Shown: positions 37,028 to 45,116 of the stretch, in pieces | How the letters are laid out: every line of letters begins with the position of its first letter | How positions within the stretch are numbered: position 1 is the first letter of the stretch | Assembly: GCA_026393985.1 (NCBI GenBank) | Contig: JAPKZB010000092.1 | Location: 184,002 to 248,001, forward strand | Direction: 5' to 3' | Source: Acidobacteriota bacterium | GTDB lineage: Bacteria > Acidobacteriota > Terriglobia > Bryobacterales > Bryobacteraceae | DNA: 64,000 bases | The notes under the pieces: generated by a model | What the model was told of the DNA's origin: nothing | Databases searched by the model: none | Seen by the model: only the letters and a program-made list of their open reading frames with translations | Position numbers and translations under genes: made by a program

Positions 37028-38299
37028 ATGGTCGTGACGCGTCGAACTGCTCTCCTCTCCGCCGCGGCCTACGCCCAAGTCCGCGGCGCCAACAGCCGCA
37101 TCGCCGTCGGCCTCATCGGCTGCGGCAACCTCGGCATGCGCCATCTCCGCATCTATCAGAAGCCGATGCTCGACGAAGGACTCATCCGCGTCGCCGCCAT
37201 CAGCGACATCTACACCGGCGCCAAGCGCCGAGCGCAGGAGCAGCTCCGGCTGGAAAGCAAGGACATCCACCACGAGTATGAAGCGCTGATCGCCCGCCCG
37301 GACCTCGACGCCATTCTCGTCGTCACCCCCGAACACTGGCACCACCGCATGACCATCGCTGCCCTCCGCGCGGGCAAAGACGTCTATCTCGAAAAGCCGA
37401 TGTCGTTCACCGTGGCCGAAGCCAGGGAGATCGACGAAACCGTCCGCCGCACCGGTCGCGTCCTCCAGGTCGGCGCGCAGTGGTGCTCGGACCCCCGCTA
37501 CGCCATCGCCCGCGACCTCATCGGCAGCGGCGCCATCGGCAACGTTCTGTGGGCCCAGTCCACCTACTCCATGAACTCCGTCTACGGCCTGTGGCAGTAC
37601 GACGTCGAAGAAGAAGCTACCGAGCGCAATATCGACTGGCCGCGCTTCCTCGGCTCGGCCCCCCGGCGCCCCTTCAGCGCCGAACGCTACTTCCGCTGGC
37701 GCAAATACTGGGATTACTCCAACGGCGTCGTCGCTGACTTTCACTATCACCGCCTCGCCCCTCTCCTCCTCACCCTGGGCGGGCGGTTCCCCACGCTCGT
37801 CAGCGCCAACGGCGGTATCTATCAATTCAAGGACCGCGAAACACCCGAGACGTTCACGATGACCGCCGAGTACGAGAACTTCTTCATCACCATCGCCTCC
37901 TCGGCGGCCTCCGCCGGACCGGAACGGCACCATGGCCCTGCCATCTATGGGCACGAAGGCACCATCGCCTTCCACAACGGCTACGTCACCATCACCCCCG
38001 ACCGGCAGTTCCGCCACAAACAAACCGCGCGCCGCATCGAAGCCGCGCCTTCCGACCTCAACGCCATCCGGATCAACCACGCCCGCAACTTCTACGAGTG
38101 CATGCGGACGCGCAGGGCGCCCATTCTCGACTCCCGGCTCGGCTACCAAACCATGGTCGCCATCAAGCTCGCGGCCGACTCCTACCGCGAACGCCGCATG
38201 CTGGCCTTCGATCCCAAAACCGAAAAGCAGATTCCCCAGGCGCCGTCCCGCCCCGGCTACGAAGGCGACGGGCGCAATGTGAAAGAACCAACCAACTAA
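37028..38299 (+). CDS. Gfo/Idh/MocA-family oxidoreductase, exported
   Basis: ATG 37028 gives 423 residues with a leader (MVVTRRTALLSAAAYA). The Rossmann part has VGLIGCGNLGMRHL and the EKP motif (YLEKPMSFTVAEA). The C-terminal half has NGVVADFHYHRL at the usual catalytic His region. The open frame extends upstream without homology. Likely an NAD(P)-dependent dehydrogenase of a sugar derivative. The next gene starts 4 bp after its stop, suggesting a two-gene unit. Confidence 0.9.
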   Translation: MVVTRRTALLSAAAYAQVRGANSRIAVGLIGCGNLGMRHLRIYQKPMLDEGLIRVAAISDIYTGAKRRAQEQLRLESKDIHHEYEALIARPDLDAILVVTPEHWHHRMTIAALRAGKDVYLEKPMSFTVAEAREIDETVRRTGRVLQVGAQWCSDPRYAIARDLIGSGAIGNVLWAQSTYSMNSVYGLWQYDVEEEATERNIDWPRFLGSAPRRPFSAERYFRWRKYWDYSNGVVADFHYHRLAPLLLTLGGRFPTLVSANGGIYQFKDRETPETFTMTAEYENFFITIASSAASAGPERHHGPAIYGHEGTIAFHNGYVTITPDRQFRHKQTARRIEAAPSDLNAIRINHARNFYECMRTRRAPILDSRLGYQTMVAIKLAADSYRERRMLAFDPKTEKQIPQAPSRPGYEGDGRNVKEPTN

Positions 38300-38302
38300 G
38301 CA

Positions 38303-38869
38303 ATGCCACACAAAGTACTCATCATCATCGGAGACGCCGCCGAGGCGCTCGATACGCTTTATCCCTTCTTTCGCTTAAAAGAGGCAGGCTATGAGGTCGT
38401 GGTCGCCGGTCCGCAGGCGCGCCTCTACCATCTGGTCATGCATGAAATCCCGCCCGGCTGGGACATCACGCGCGAAGGCCCCAGCTATCACATGGCGGCC
38501 GACATCGCTTTCGCCGACGTGAAGCCGGAAGAGTATCTCGGCCTGTTCGTCACCGGCGGCCGCGCCCCCGAGTATCTCCGCTATGACCAAAACCTCATGG
38601 CCATCACGCGGCACTTCTTTGCGGCGGACAAGCCCGTCGCCAGCGTCTGCCATGGCGTTGAGATCATCGCCGCCGCCGATGTCATCGGCGGTAAGCGCGT
38701 CGCCACCGTCGCCAAGTGCGCCATGGATGTTACCTTCTCGGGCGGCACGTTCGTCAACGAAGGCTGCGTGCGCGATGGTAACCTCGTCAGCGGCCGCACC
38801 TGGCATGACAACCACCTCTTCATGCGCGAATTCATGAAGATGCTGGCCGCGGCGGAACAGGCGGTGTGA
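38303..38869 (+). CDS. DJ-1/PfpI-family protein
   Basis: A 188-residue DJ-1/ThiJ/PfpI fold with the nucleophile elbow Cys in ASVCHGVEIIAAA and an acidic residue in LFVTGGRAPEYL. Members include proteases, glyoxalases/deglycases and chaperones; the exact activity cannot be told. It is coupled to the oxidoreductase gene. Confidence 0.9.
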   Translation: MPHKVLIIIGDAAEALDTLYPFFRLKEAGYEVVVAGPQARLYHLVMHEIPPGWDITREGPSYHMAADIAFADVKPEEYLGLFVTGGRAPEYLRYDQNLMAITRHFFAADKPVASVCHGVEIIAAADVIGGKRVATVAKCAMDVTFSGGTFVNEGCVRDGNLVSGRTWHDNHLFMREFMKMLAAAEQAV

Positions 38870-39220
38870 CCCGGCTGTCCGGCTCTCGACGGGGCCTATG
38901 GGATGAAGGCCTGCGCGGTCGTCCACGCCCGCGCACTCGGCCTCACGCCCCAAGCTCCGCCCCTGCTCCAGACCGTCCTCGGCTGGGAACTAAAGACGGC
39001 CGCACGACTGGCCGATTGGGCCCGCGTAGCCGCCGGTAACCGCCTCCCACTCGCCGTCAAGTCCCACTACGACAGCCCCTCGATACCCTGCTGCCCCGCA
39101 CTTCGTTCATCACGGTCAAGGGCAGCAAACTTACCGGCGGCAACCACGCCCGCTTCCTGCTGCCCGGCAACGGCACCGTAGACGCCGCCTCCTTCCGGCG
39201 CCCAAGCCCCTTGGCGCGGC
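38870..39220 (+). other. Gap of about 350 bp, possible decayed gene
   Basis: An ATG at 38903 opens a frame that looks protein-like up to about 39070 (LLQTVLGWELKTAARLADW). A second plus-strand frame then looks protein-like (TSFITVKGSKLTGGNHARF) to about 39200. This could be the remains of a gene broken by a frameshift. I recognise no family. Confidence 0.4.
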
Positions 39221-39700
39221 CTAAATATAGTACATCAGGCCTTCCTCCTCGCCCTGCGCCGCCCGCGCCTTGGCCTCCTCCATCCGCTCACACACCTGCG
39301 CCAGCGTTGTCCGGTCCAGGATCTCCGCCATCGCGTCCCGCACCTCGCGCATCACCATCCGCGTCCCGCACAACTGATCGTCCACGCACTCCTCGCACTT
39401 GCGGTAAGCCGTCTCGCTCGCGCACGGCAGCGGCGCCAGCGGCCCTTCCAGCAGCCGGATCACCGCTCCCATCGTCACCCGCTCCGGCGGCAGGCTCAAC
39501 GAATAGCCCCCGCCCTTGCCCTTCTTGCTCTCTACCAGCCCCTGCCGCTTCAGCCCCAGCAGAATCGCCTCGAGAAAATCCTGCGGAATCGACTCCTGCG
39601 CCGCCATCTTGGCAATCAACGTGGGTCCCTGGCCGTAGTTGCCCGCCAGCACGTAAAGCGCGCGCAGCGCATACTGGGTCTTCTTCGACAGCGTCCGCAT
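39221..39700 (-). CDS. Rrf2-family transcriptional regulator with cysteine cluster
   Basis: A 159-residue winged-helix regulator. The helix-turn-helix has IPQDFLEAILLGLKRQGLVES and the wing GKGGGYSLS. Cys93, Cys102, Cys105 and Cys111 resemble the Cys set that binds an Fe-S cluster in IscR/NsrR-type proteins. It probably senses redox, iron-sulfur or cysteine status. It overlaps the upstream esterase stop by 1 bp, so the two are likely co-translated. Confidence 0.9.
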   Translation of the reverse strand: MRTLSKKTQYALRALYVLAGNYGQGPTLIAKMAAQESIPQDFLEAILLGLKRQGLVESKKGKGGGYSLSLPPERVTMGAVIRLLEGPLAPLPCASETAYRKCEECVDDQLCGTRMVMREVRDAMAEILDRTTLAQVCERMEEAKARAAQGEEEGLMYYI

Positions 39701-40800
39701 CAGTTGCCCCGCGGCGCCCCCGCCGGCCGCATCCGCGGCGGATTCTTCACATACTCCGCCACATCCCTTGCCGCCTTCGTCTCCCCGCCCGGCTTACCCA
39801 GAAAACCCAAGTCCCGCATCCAATCCATCATCCGGTGCTGCCATGTCCCGAGCGGCATCCCGCCCCGGTCCGTCAGCCCACCGGTCATCCGGCTGCCGTC
39901 CGGCAGCGCATCGCCCGGGTGCCGCCCGTTCCCGTACACATGCAGTTCGATGTTCGGGACCCCCTTCGCGAGCATCGCCCCGAAGTAATCGAGCGCCCAG
40001 ATGGCGTGCATCCGGTCGCCGGATCCGCCCGTGGCCAGAAACGCCGGTGGCACATTGGCCGGAATCTCCGGCGCCGTCCGGTTCCGCGCAAACGGGCTCG
40101 GCCCGGGGTAGATCATCCCGACAAAGTCCGGCCGCGAGGGAATGCCGCGCAGCGGGTCCCCCTCCTGGTTTTGCTTACTGTCAAACTGCGGAAACAGCAC
40201 CGCCGCCGGCGCCGAAAGTTCCGCGCCCGCCGAAAAACCGAGAATGCCAATCTTCTGCGGATCAAACTGAAACTCCGCGGCGTAGGCCCGTACCATCCGG
40301 ATCGCCTGCAACGCGTCGTTCACCGCATCCACCTCGGTCACGTAGCCGTCCTTGCGCAGCCGGTTGCGTAGAATCACCGTGTTCACCCCGTAGTTGTAAA
40401 AGAACGGAACAAAATCCGCGCTCTCGCCCCCCACGTTCAGCGTATTGTGCCCCCCGCCCGCCGCCAGAATCACCACCGCCCCCGTGTTCAGGTTCCGCTC
40501 CACCCGGTGGATCTCAATCGAAGGATTGTGGATGTTGACGATGCTGCTGATCCGCCCCGCCACCGTCTGGCTCATGTTGTAAACTTCGGCTTCCTTCACC
40601 CGGTCGGCCTTCAGCAGCGGAGACCCGGCCGGATAGAGCGGAATCACCACGCCGCCCGGAAGAATCGGCTGCGGAGCATACGGGCCGTCCGTCACGGGTC
40701 CCGGAGCCGGCAAGCCCAAAGGCCGCGGCGCCGGTGGCAGACCTTGCGCCCCCACTCCCCACGGCAGAACCATCATCACCACCACACAAATGTGTCTCAT
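39700..40800 (-). CDS. Alpha/beta hydrolase (acetylesterase-like), exported
   Basis: 366 residues with a signal peptide (ICVVVMMVLPWGVGAQG). The catalytic elbow GFSAG lies at 188-192 (S190), and an oxyanion-type AAGGGHN at 113-119. The downstream GNGRHPGD contains the likely His. This group includes acetyl-xylan and other carbohydrate esterases. It is followed on the same strand by the Rrf2 regulator gene. Confidence 0.87.
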   Translation of the reverse strand: MRHICVVVMMVLPWGVGAQGLPPAPRPLGLPAPGPVTDGPYAPQPILPGGVVIPLYPAGSPLLKADRVKEAEVYNMSQTVAGRISSIVNIHNPSIEIHRVERNLNTGAVVILAAGGGHNTLNVGGESADFVPFFYNYGVNTVILRNRLRKDGYVTEVDAVNDALQAIRMVRAYAAEFQFDPQKIGILGFSAGAELSAPAAVLFPQFDSKQNQEGDPLRGIPSRPDFVGMIYPGPSPFARNRTAPEIPANVPPAFLATGGSGDRMHAIWALDYFGAMLAKGVPNIELHVYGNGRHPGDALPDGSRMTGGLTDRGGMPLGTWQHRMMDWMRDLGFLGKPGGETKAARDVAEYVKNPPRMRPAGAPRGN

Positions 40801-40833
40801 CTTCTTTCGACGAGACTAGCAGGATTCGCCCGT

Positions 40834-42213
40834 TTACTGCACTCCCAGCCAGCGATACAACCCGATGACCAGAAACACCGCCACGGTCTTGATCCCGGTC
40901 ATCCCCAGAATCTCCGCGTACGCCTGCCGGTGCGTCAACCCGGTCACCGTCAGCAACGTGATCACGGCCCCATTGTGCGGCAGCGTATCCATGCCTCCGC
41001 TCGCCATCGCCGCCACCCGGTGCAGCACCTCGGGCGAAATCCCCGCTGCCAGGGCATTCTGCAGATAGGTCTGCCCCATCGCCCCGAGCGCAATGCTCAT
41101 CCCGCCCGATGCCGATCCCGTGATCCCGGCCAGCACGTTCGTCGTCACGGCCACGTTGAGCAGCGGGTCCCGCACCGATGCCGCCACCACCTCCCGCACC
41201 GCCGCAAACCCCGGCAGAGCCGCAATCACCGCACCGAAACCGTACTCGGAGCCCGTGTTCAGCGCCGCCAGCACCGCCCCGTTCACCGCCCCCTGCAGCC
41301 CCGACGCCAAGCCCGTCCGAATGCGGCCGAACGCCACCACCCCTACCAGCCCAATAGCGGCCAGCAACGCACCCTCCACCGCCCAGATCGCCGTCAGCTT
41401 CTCCACCTCCACCCGTGCTCCGTCCGGCAGCGCCACCGTCTTGCCGTACACCGTCGGAATCCACCCCGTCAGCAGCTTGTTCAATACACCCACCACCAGC
41501 AGCGGAGCCACCGCCAGCAGAGGATGCGGCAGCGGGCCAGTCCAGTGCGAAACCGGTTCATTGGCATGCCCCTCACCGTAGCCTTCCCCCGCCTGCGCCG
41601 CGCTGCGCCGCCGCCACTCCAAAAACACCATGCCCACCAAAAACACGAACGCGCCCCCGCACAGCCCCAGCCACGGCGCCGCCCACGTATCGGTTCCAAA
41701 GAATGTGGTCGGAATGATGTTCTGAATCTGCGGCGTCCCCGGTAGCGCGTCCATCGTAAAGGTAAGGGCGCCCAGTGCGATCGTAGCCGGAATCAGCCGC
41801 TTGGGAACATTGGCGCTGCGGAAAAGCTCTGCCGCAAACGGATAGACGGCGAAGCCGACCACGAACAGCGACACCCCGCCGTAGGTCAGAATCGCGCACA
41901 CCAGAACCACGGCCAGCATCGCGTGCCGCGGACCGATGCCGGCCATGACTGCGCTAATGATCGACCGCGCAAACCCGGACAGCTCAATGAACTTGCCAAA
42001 CACCGCCCCCAGCAGAAACACCGGAAAATAGAGCTTCACGAAGCCCACCATACGCTCCATGAATAAGCCGGAAAACCACGCCGGCGCCCACTCCGGATTG
42101 GTCAGCACCACCGCCAGCATGGCCGCCACCGGCGCAAACAAAATCACGCTCAAGCCCCGGTAGGCCACATACATCAGCAAGCCCAGCGCCAGCAGGATGA
42201 CGACGATGCTCAT
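40834..42213 (-). CDS. GntP-family permease
   Basis: A 459-residue, roughly 12-helix transporter of the gluconate:H+ symporter (GntP) family. Signatures include LTYGGVSLFVVGFAVYPFA, GTPQIQNIIPTTFFG and GGMDTLPHNGAVITLL. Family members take up gluconate, D-serine or other hydroxy acids. Its start overlaps the stop of the HisD-like dehydrogenase by 4 bp, so it likely imports that enzyme's substrate. Confidence 0.9.
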   Translation of the reverse strand: MSIVVILLALGLLMYVAYRGLSVILFAPVAAMLAVVLTNPEWAPAWFSGLFMERMVGFVKLYFPVFLLGAVFGKFIELSGFARSIISAVMAGIGPRHAMLAVVLVCAILTYGGVSLFVVGFAVYPFAAELFRSANVPKRLIPATIALGALTFTMDALPGTPQIQNIIPTTFFGTDTWAAPWLGLCGGAFVFLVGMVFLEWRRRSAAQAGEGYGEGHANEPVSHWTGPLPHPLLAVAPLLVVGVLNKLLTGWIPTVYGKTVALPDGARVEVEKLTAIWAVEGALLAAIGLVGVVAFGRIRTGLASGLQGAVNGAVLAALNTGSEYGFGAVIAALPGFAAVREVVAASVRDPLLNVAVTTNVLAGITGSASGGMSIALGAMGQTYLQNALAAGISPEVLHRVAAMASGGMDTLPHNGAVITLLTVTGLTHRQAYAEILGMTGIKTVAVFLVIGLYRWLGVQ

Positions 42214-43484
42214 TCCCCGCTCCGGTACCGCTCCACCCGCACCCGCGCCGTAATCGCGTGCGCCAGCATGTTTTCAAGCTCACACTGCCGCGCGGTCACC
42301 TCGCCCGTCTGGATGCTGGCCTCCCGCGTCATGCGCTGATAAGTGCAGGTCTTCAGAAACTTGCCCACCCACACCCCGCCCGTGTACCGCGCCGCCCGGC
42401 TCGTCGGCAGAATATGGTTGGTCCCGATGGTCTTGTCCCCGTAGGCCACCGTCGTCTCCTCGCCAATAAACAGCGACCCGTAATTCGTCAGGTTTGCAAA
42501 ATAGTAGTCAACCTCGGATACATGCAATTCCAGGTGCTCCGGCGCGTACCGGTCGCTCAAAGCCACCGCCTCCGCCGCCGACTCGGCCACGTACACAATC
42601 CCGTGGTCGCGCCAGGAAAGCGCCGCCACGTCCCGCGTCGGCAGCACGGCCAACTGCTTTTCCACCTCGGCCATCGTCCGCCGCCCGAACTCCTCGCTCC
42701 GGCAGATCAGGCACACCCCGCTGTTCGGGTCATGCTCGGCCTGCCCCAACAGGTCGCAGGCCACCAGCGCCGGGTCGGCGCTATCGTCGGCCAACACCAG
42801 AATCTCCGTCGGCCCCGCCAGCAGGTCGATCCCGCAGCGCCCGAAAAGCTGCCGCTTGGCCTCGGCTACGAAACGGTTGCCCGCCCCGCAAAGGATGTCC
42901 ACCGGCTCTACCCCCTCCAGGCCAAACGCCATCAGCGCCAGCGCCGGCACCCCGCCCAGCGCGAAGATGCGGTCCGCGCCGGCCTTGTGGATCGCGTTGA
43001 TCGTCGCCGGATACCAGCCCTTCCCCTTCACCGGCGGCGTACAGGCCACAATCTGCTTCACCCCCGCCACCCGCGCCGGAATGATACTCATTTGCGCCGA
43101 GCCGAACATCGGATAGCGGCCGCCCGGAATATAGCTGCCCACCGCGTTCACCGGAATATGCCGGTGACCCAGAATCACGCCCGGCCGCATCTCGACCTCA
43201 AGCGGCAACAGAGTTCGCAACTGCGCTTCGGCAAAGCGCCGGACGTTGTCCTGGCAGTAGTCCGTATCGCGGATAGCCTGTTCCGGCAGGCTCTCCACCG
43301 CTTCGGCAATCTGCGCCGGCGAGAGTTCAAACTCACGCGGCGCCCATTCGTCGAACTGTTGACTGTAGCGGCGCACGGCGTCCATGCCGTGCTTTTCGAG
43401 CTCGATCAGCATCCGCGACACCAACTCTGCCGTCGCCGCGTCCTGCTCGAATAGCCGGTGCGTGCCGTTTTTCAATATCTGCAT
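42210..43484 (-). CDS. HisD-family dehydrogenase, probably sulfopropanediol dehydrogenase-like (HpsN)
   Basis: 424 residues. It keeps the HisD catalytic pieces: zinc ligands in LLGQAEHDP and GDKTIGTNHILPT, and the acid/base pair in YAPEHLEL. The substrate loop reads GSYIPGGRYPMFGSAQMS, which resembles HpsN (2,3-dihydroxypropane-1-sulfonate dehydrogenase) rather than biosynthetic HisD. No his genes are nearby, and it is coupled to a GntP-type permease. A catabolic NAD-dependent polyol/sulfonate dehydrogenase is the best inference; histidinol dehydrogenase cannot be excluded. Confidence 0.85.
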   Translation of the reverse strand: MQILKNGTHRLFEQDAATAELVSRMLIELEKHGMDAVRRYSQQFDEWAPREFELSPAQIAEAVESLPEQAIRDTDYCQDNVRRFAEAQLRTLLPLEVEMRPGVILGHRHIPVNAVGSYIPGGRYPMFGSAQMSIIPARVAGVKQIVACTPPVKGKGWYPATINAIHKAGADRIFALGGVPALALMAFGLEGVEPVDILCGAGNRFVAEAKRQLFGRCGIDLLAGPTEILVLADDSADPALVACDLLGQAEHDPNSGVCLICRSEEFGRRTMAEVEKQLAVLPTRDVAALSWRDHGIVYVAESAAEAVALSDRYAPEHLELHVSEVDYYFANLTNYGSLFIGEETTVAYGDKTIGTNHILPTSRAARYTGGVWVGKFLKTCTYQRMTREASIQTGEVTARQCELENMLAHAITARVRVERYRSGE

Positions 43485-43542
43485 CGGACTCTATGCTATC
43501 GCTTCACCGGACGGGGTCAACCCTGCCGCATACTGAAGAGCA

Positions 43543-45021
43543 GTGCTCGATCTCTCCCGCGAACTCGGCTTCCGTTTCGACAACTCCTACGCCCGCGACC
43601 TGCCCGGCTGCTACGCCCCCGCCACCGCCGCGCCCGCCCCCGCCCCCCGGCTCATCGCTCTCAACCACGACCTCGCCGCCGAACTCGGCCTCAACGCCGC
43701 CGCCCTCGACTCCCCCGTCGGCGCCGAAATCTTCTCCGGCAACTACGCCCCCCCCGGCGCCGCCCCCCTCGCCCAAGCCTACGCCGGCCATCAGTTCGGC
43801 CACTTTGTCCCCCAACTCGGCGATGGCCGCGCCCTGCTGCTTGGTGAAGTGATCAATGCCAACGGCCAGCGCCGCGACATCCAGTTCAAAGGCTCCGGCC
43901 GCACCCCCTTCTCCCGCGGCGGCGACGGCAAGGCCGCTCTCGGTCCCGTCCTGCGCGAATACATCCTCGGCGAAGCCATGCACGCCCTCGGTGTCCCCAC
44001 CACCCGCGCCCTCGCCGCCACCGCCACCGGCGAATCCGTCTACCGCGAATCCCCCCTGCCCGGCGCCGTCCTCACCCGCGTCGCCGCCAGCCACATCCGC
44101 GTCGGCACCTTCCAGTTCTTCGCCGCCCGCGGCGATACCGCCAAGCTCAAACTACTGGCCGACTACACCATCGCCCGCCACTACCCCCATCTCGCCGCCG
44201 AACCCAATCCCTATCTCGCGCTCCTCGCCGCGGTGGCCCGCCGCCAGGCCGCACTCATCGCCCGCTGGATGCACGTCGGGTTCATCCACGGCGTCATGAA
44301 CACCGACAACATGGCCATCTCCGGCGAAACCATCGACTACGGCCCCTGCGCCTTCCTCGACTCCTACCACCCCGCCACCGTCTTCAGCTCCATCGACCAC
44401 CGCGGCCGCTACGCCTACGGCCAGCAGCCCCCCATCGCCCGCTGGAATCTCACCCGCTTTGCCGAAACCCTCCTGCCCCTGATCGCCGCCGATCCCCAGG
44501 ACGCCATCGCCCCGGCGACCGCCGTCCTCGAAACCTTCAGTGACGACTACGAAGCCGCCTGGCTCGCCGGCATGCGCTCGAAGCTGGGCCTCCTCGACGC
44601 CCCCGCCACGGGTGACCTCGCCCTCGCCAACGGCTTCCTCGCCCTGCTCGAAAACCAGAGCATCGACTATACCCAGGCCTTCCGCACCCTCTCCGCCGCC
44701 GCCCTCGGGGAAGACGCTCCCCTCCGCGCCCTCTTCCCGGACCCCGCCCCCTACCACTCCTGGGCCCCCGCCTGGCGCGCCCGCATCGTCGACCCACCAG
44801 CCAGCGCCCGCGCCATGGACGCCGTCAATCCCATCTACATCCCCCGCAACCACCTCGTCGAAGCCGCCCTTTCCGCCGCCGTCGACCACAACGACCTCGC
44901 CCCGTTTCAAGCCCTACTCGCCGTTCTCGCCCAACCCTTCACGGCCCGCCCCGGTCTCGAGTCCTACACCGAAGCGGCCCCCCGCGGCAGCGCTCCCTAC
45001 CGCACCTTCTGCGGAACGTAG
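43543..45021 (+). CDS. selO: SelO/YdiU-family protein adenylyltransferase
   Basis: 492 residues from a GTG start. YAGHQFGHFVPQLGDGRALLLGE and IQFKGSGRTPFSRGGDGK are SelO signatures. The pseudokinase active site is in HGVMNTDNMAISGETIDYGPCAF. The protein ends TFCGT, with the conserved C-terminal Cys (a selenocysteine site in some animals). SelO transfers AMP to protein Ser/Thr/Tyr in redox stress. Codon use is strongly C-ending like its neighbours. Confidence 0.93.
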   Translation: MLDLSRELGFRFDNSYARDLPGCYAPATAAPAPAPRLIALNHDLAAELGLNAAALDSPVGAEIFSGNYAPPGAAPLAQAYAGHQFGHFVPQLGDGRALLLGEVINANGQRRDIQFKGSGRTPFSRGGDGKAALGPVLREYILGEAMHALGVPTTRALAATATGESVYRESPLPGAVLTRVAASHIRVGTFQFFAARGDTAKLKLLADYTIARHYPHLAAEPNPYLALLAAVARRQAALIARWMHVGFIHGVMNTDNMAISGETIDYGPCAFLDSYHPATVFSSIDHRGRYAYGQQPPIARWNLTRFAETLLPLIAADPQDAIAPATAVLETFSDDYEAAWLAGMRSKLGLLDAPATGDLALANGFLALLENQSIDYTQAFRTLSAAALGEDAPLRALFPDPAPYHSWAPAWRARIVDPPASARAMDAVNPIYIPRNHLVEAALSAAVDHNDLAPFQALLAVLAQPFTARPGLESYTEAAPRGSAPYRTFCGT

Positions 45022-45116
45022 TCCCACCCCCCGAGGCACAGCCCCTCCAACGTTTCCTATTACCCGCTCCGATTCGGACGATACGCTCCTCGGAGGGCGC
45101 CAGCAGCAAACGGATA

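Noticed and set aside
36612..37028. 138-codon ORF before the oxidoreductase
   Set aside because: No motif, odd composition and no coupling to neighbours.
43543..45021. Selenocysteine in SelO
   Set aside because: The C-terminal residue is an ordinary Cys codon (TFCGT), and no in-frame TGA or SECIS-like context is seen.
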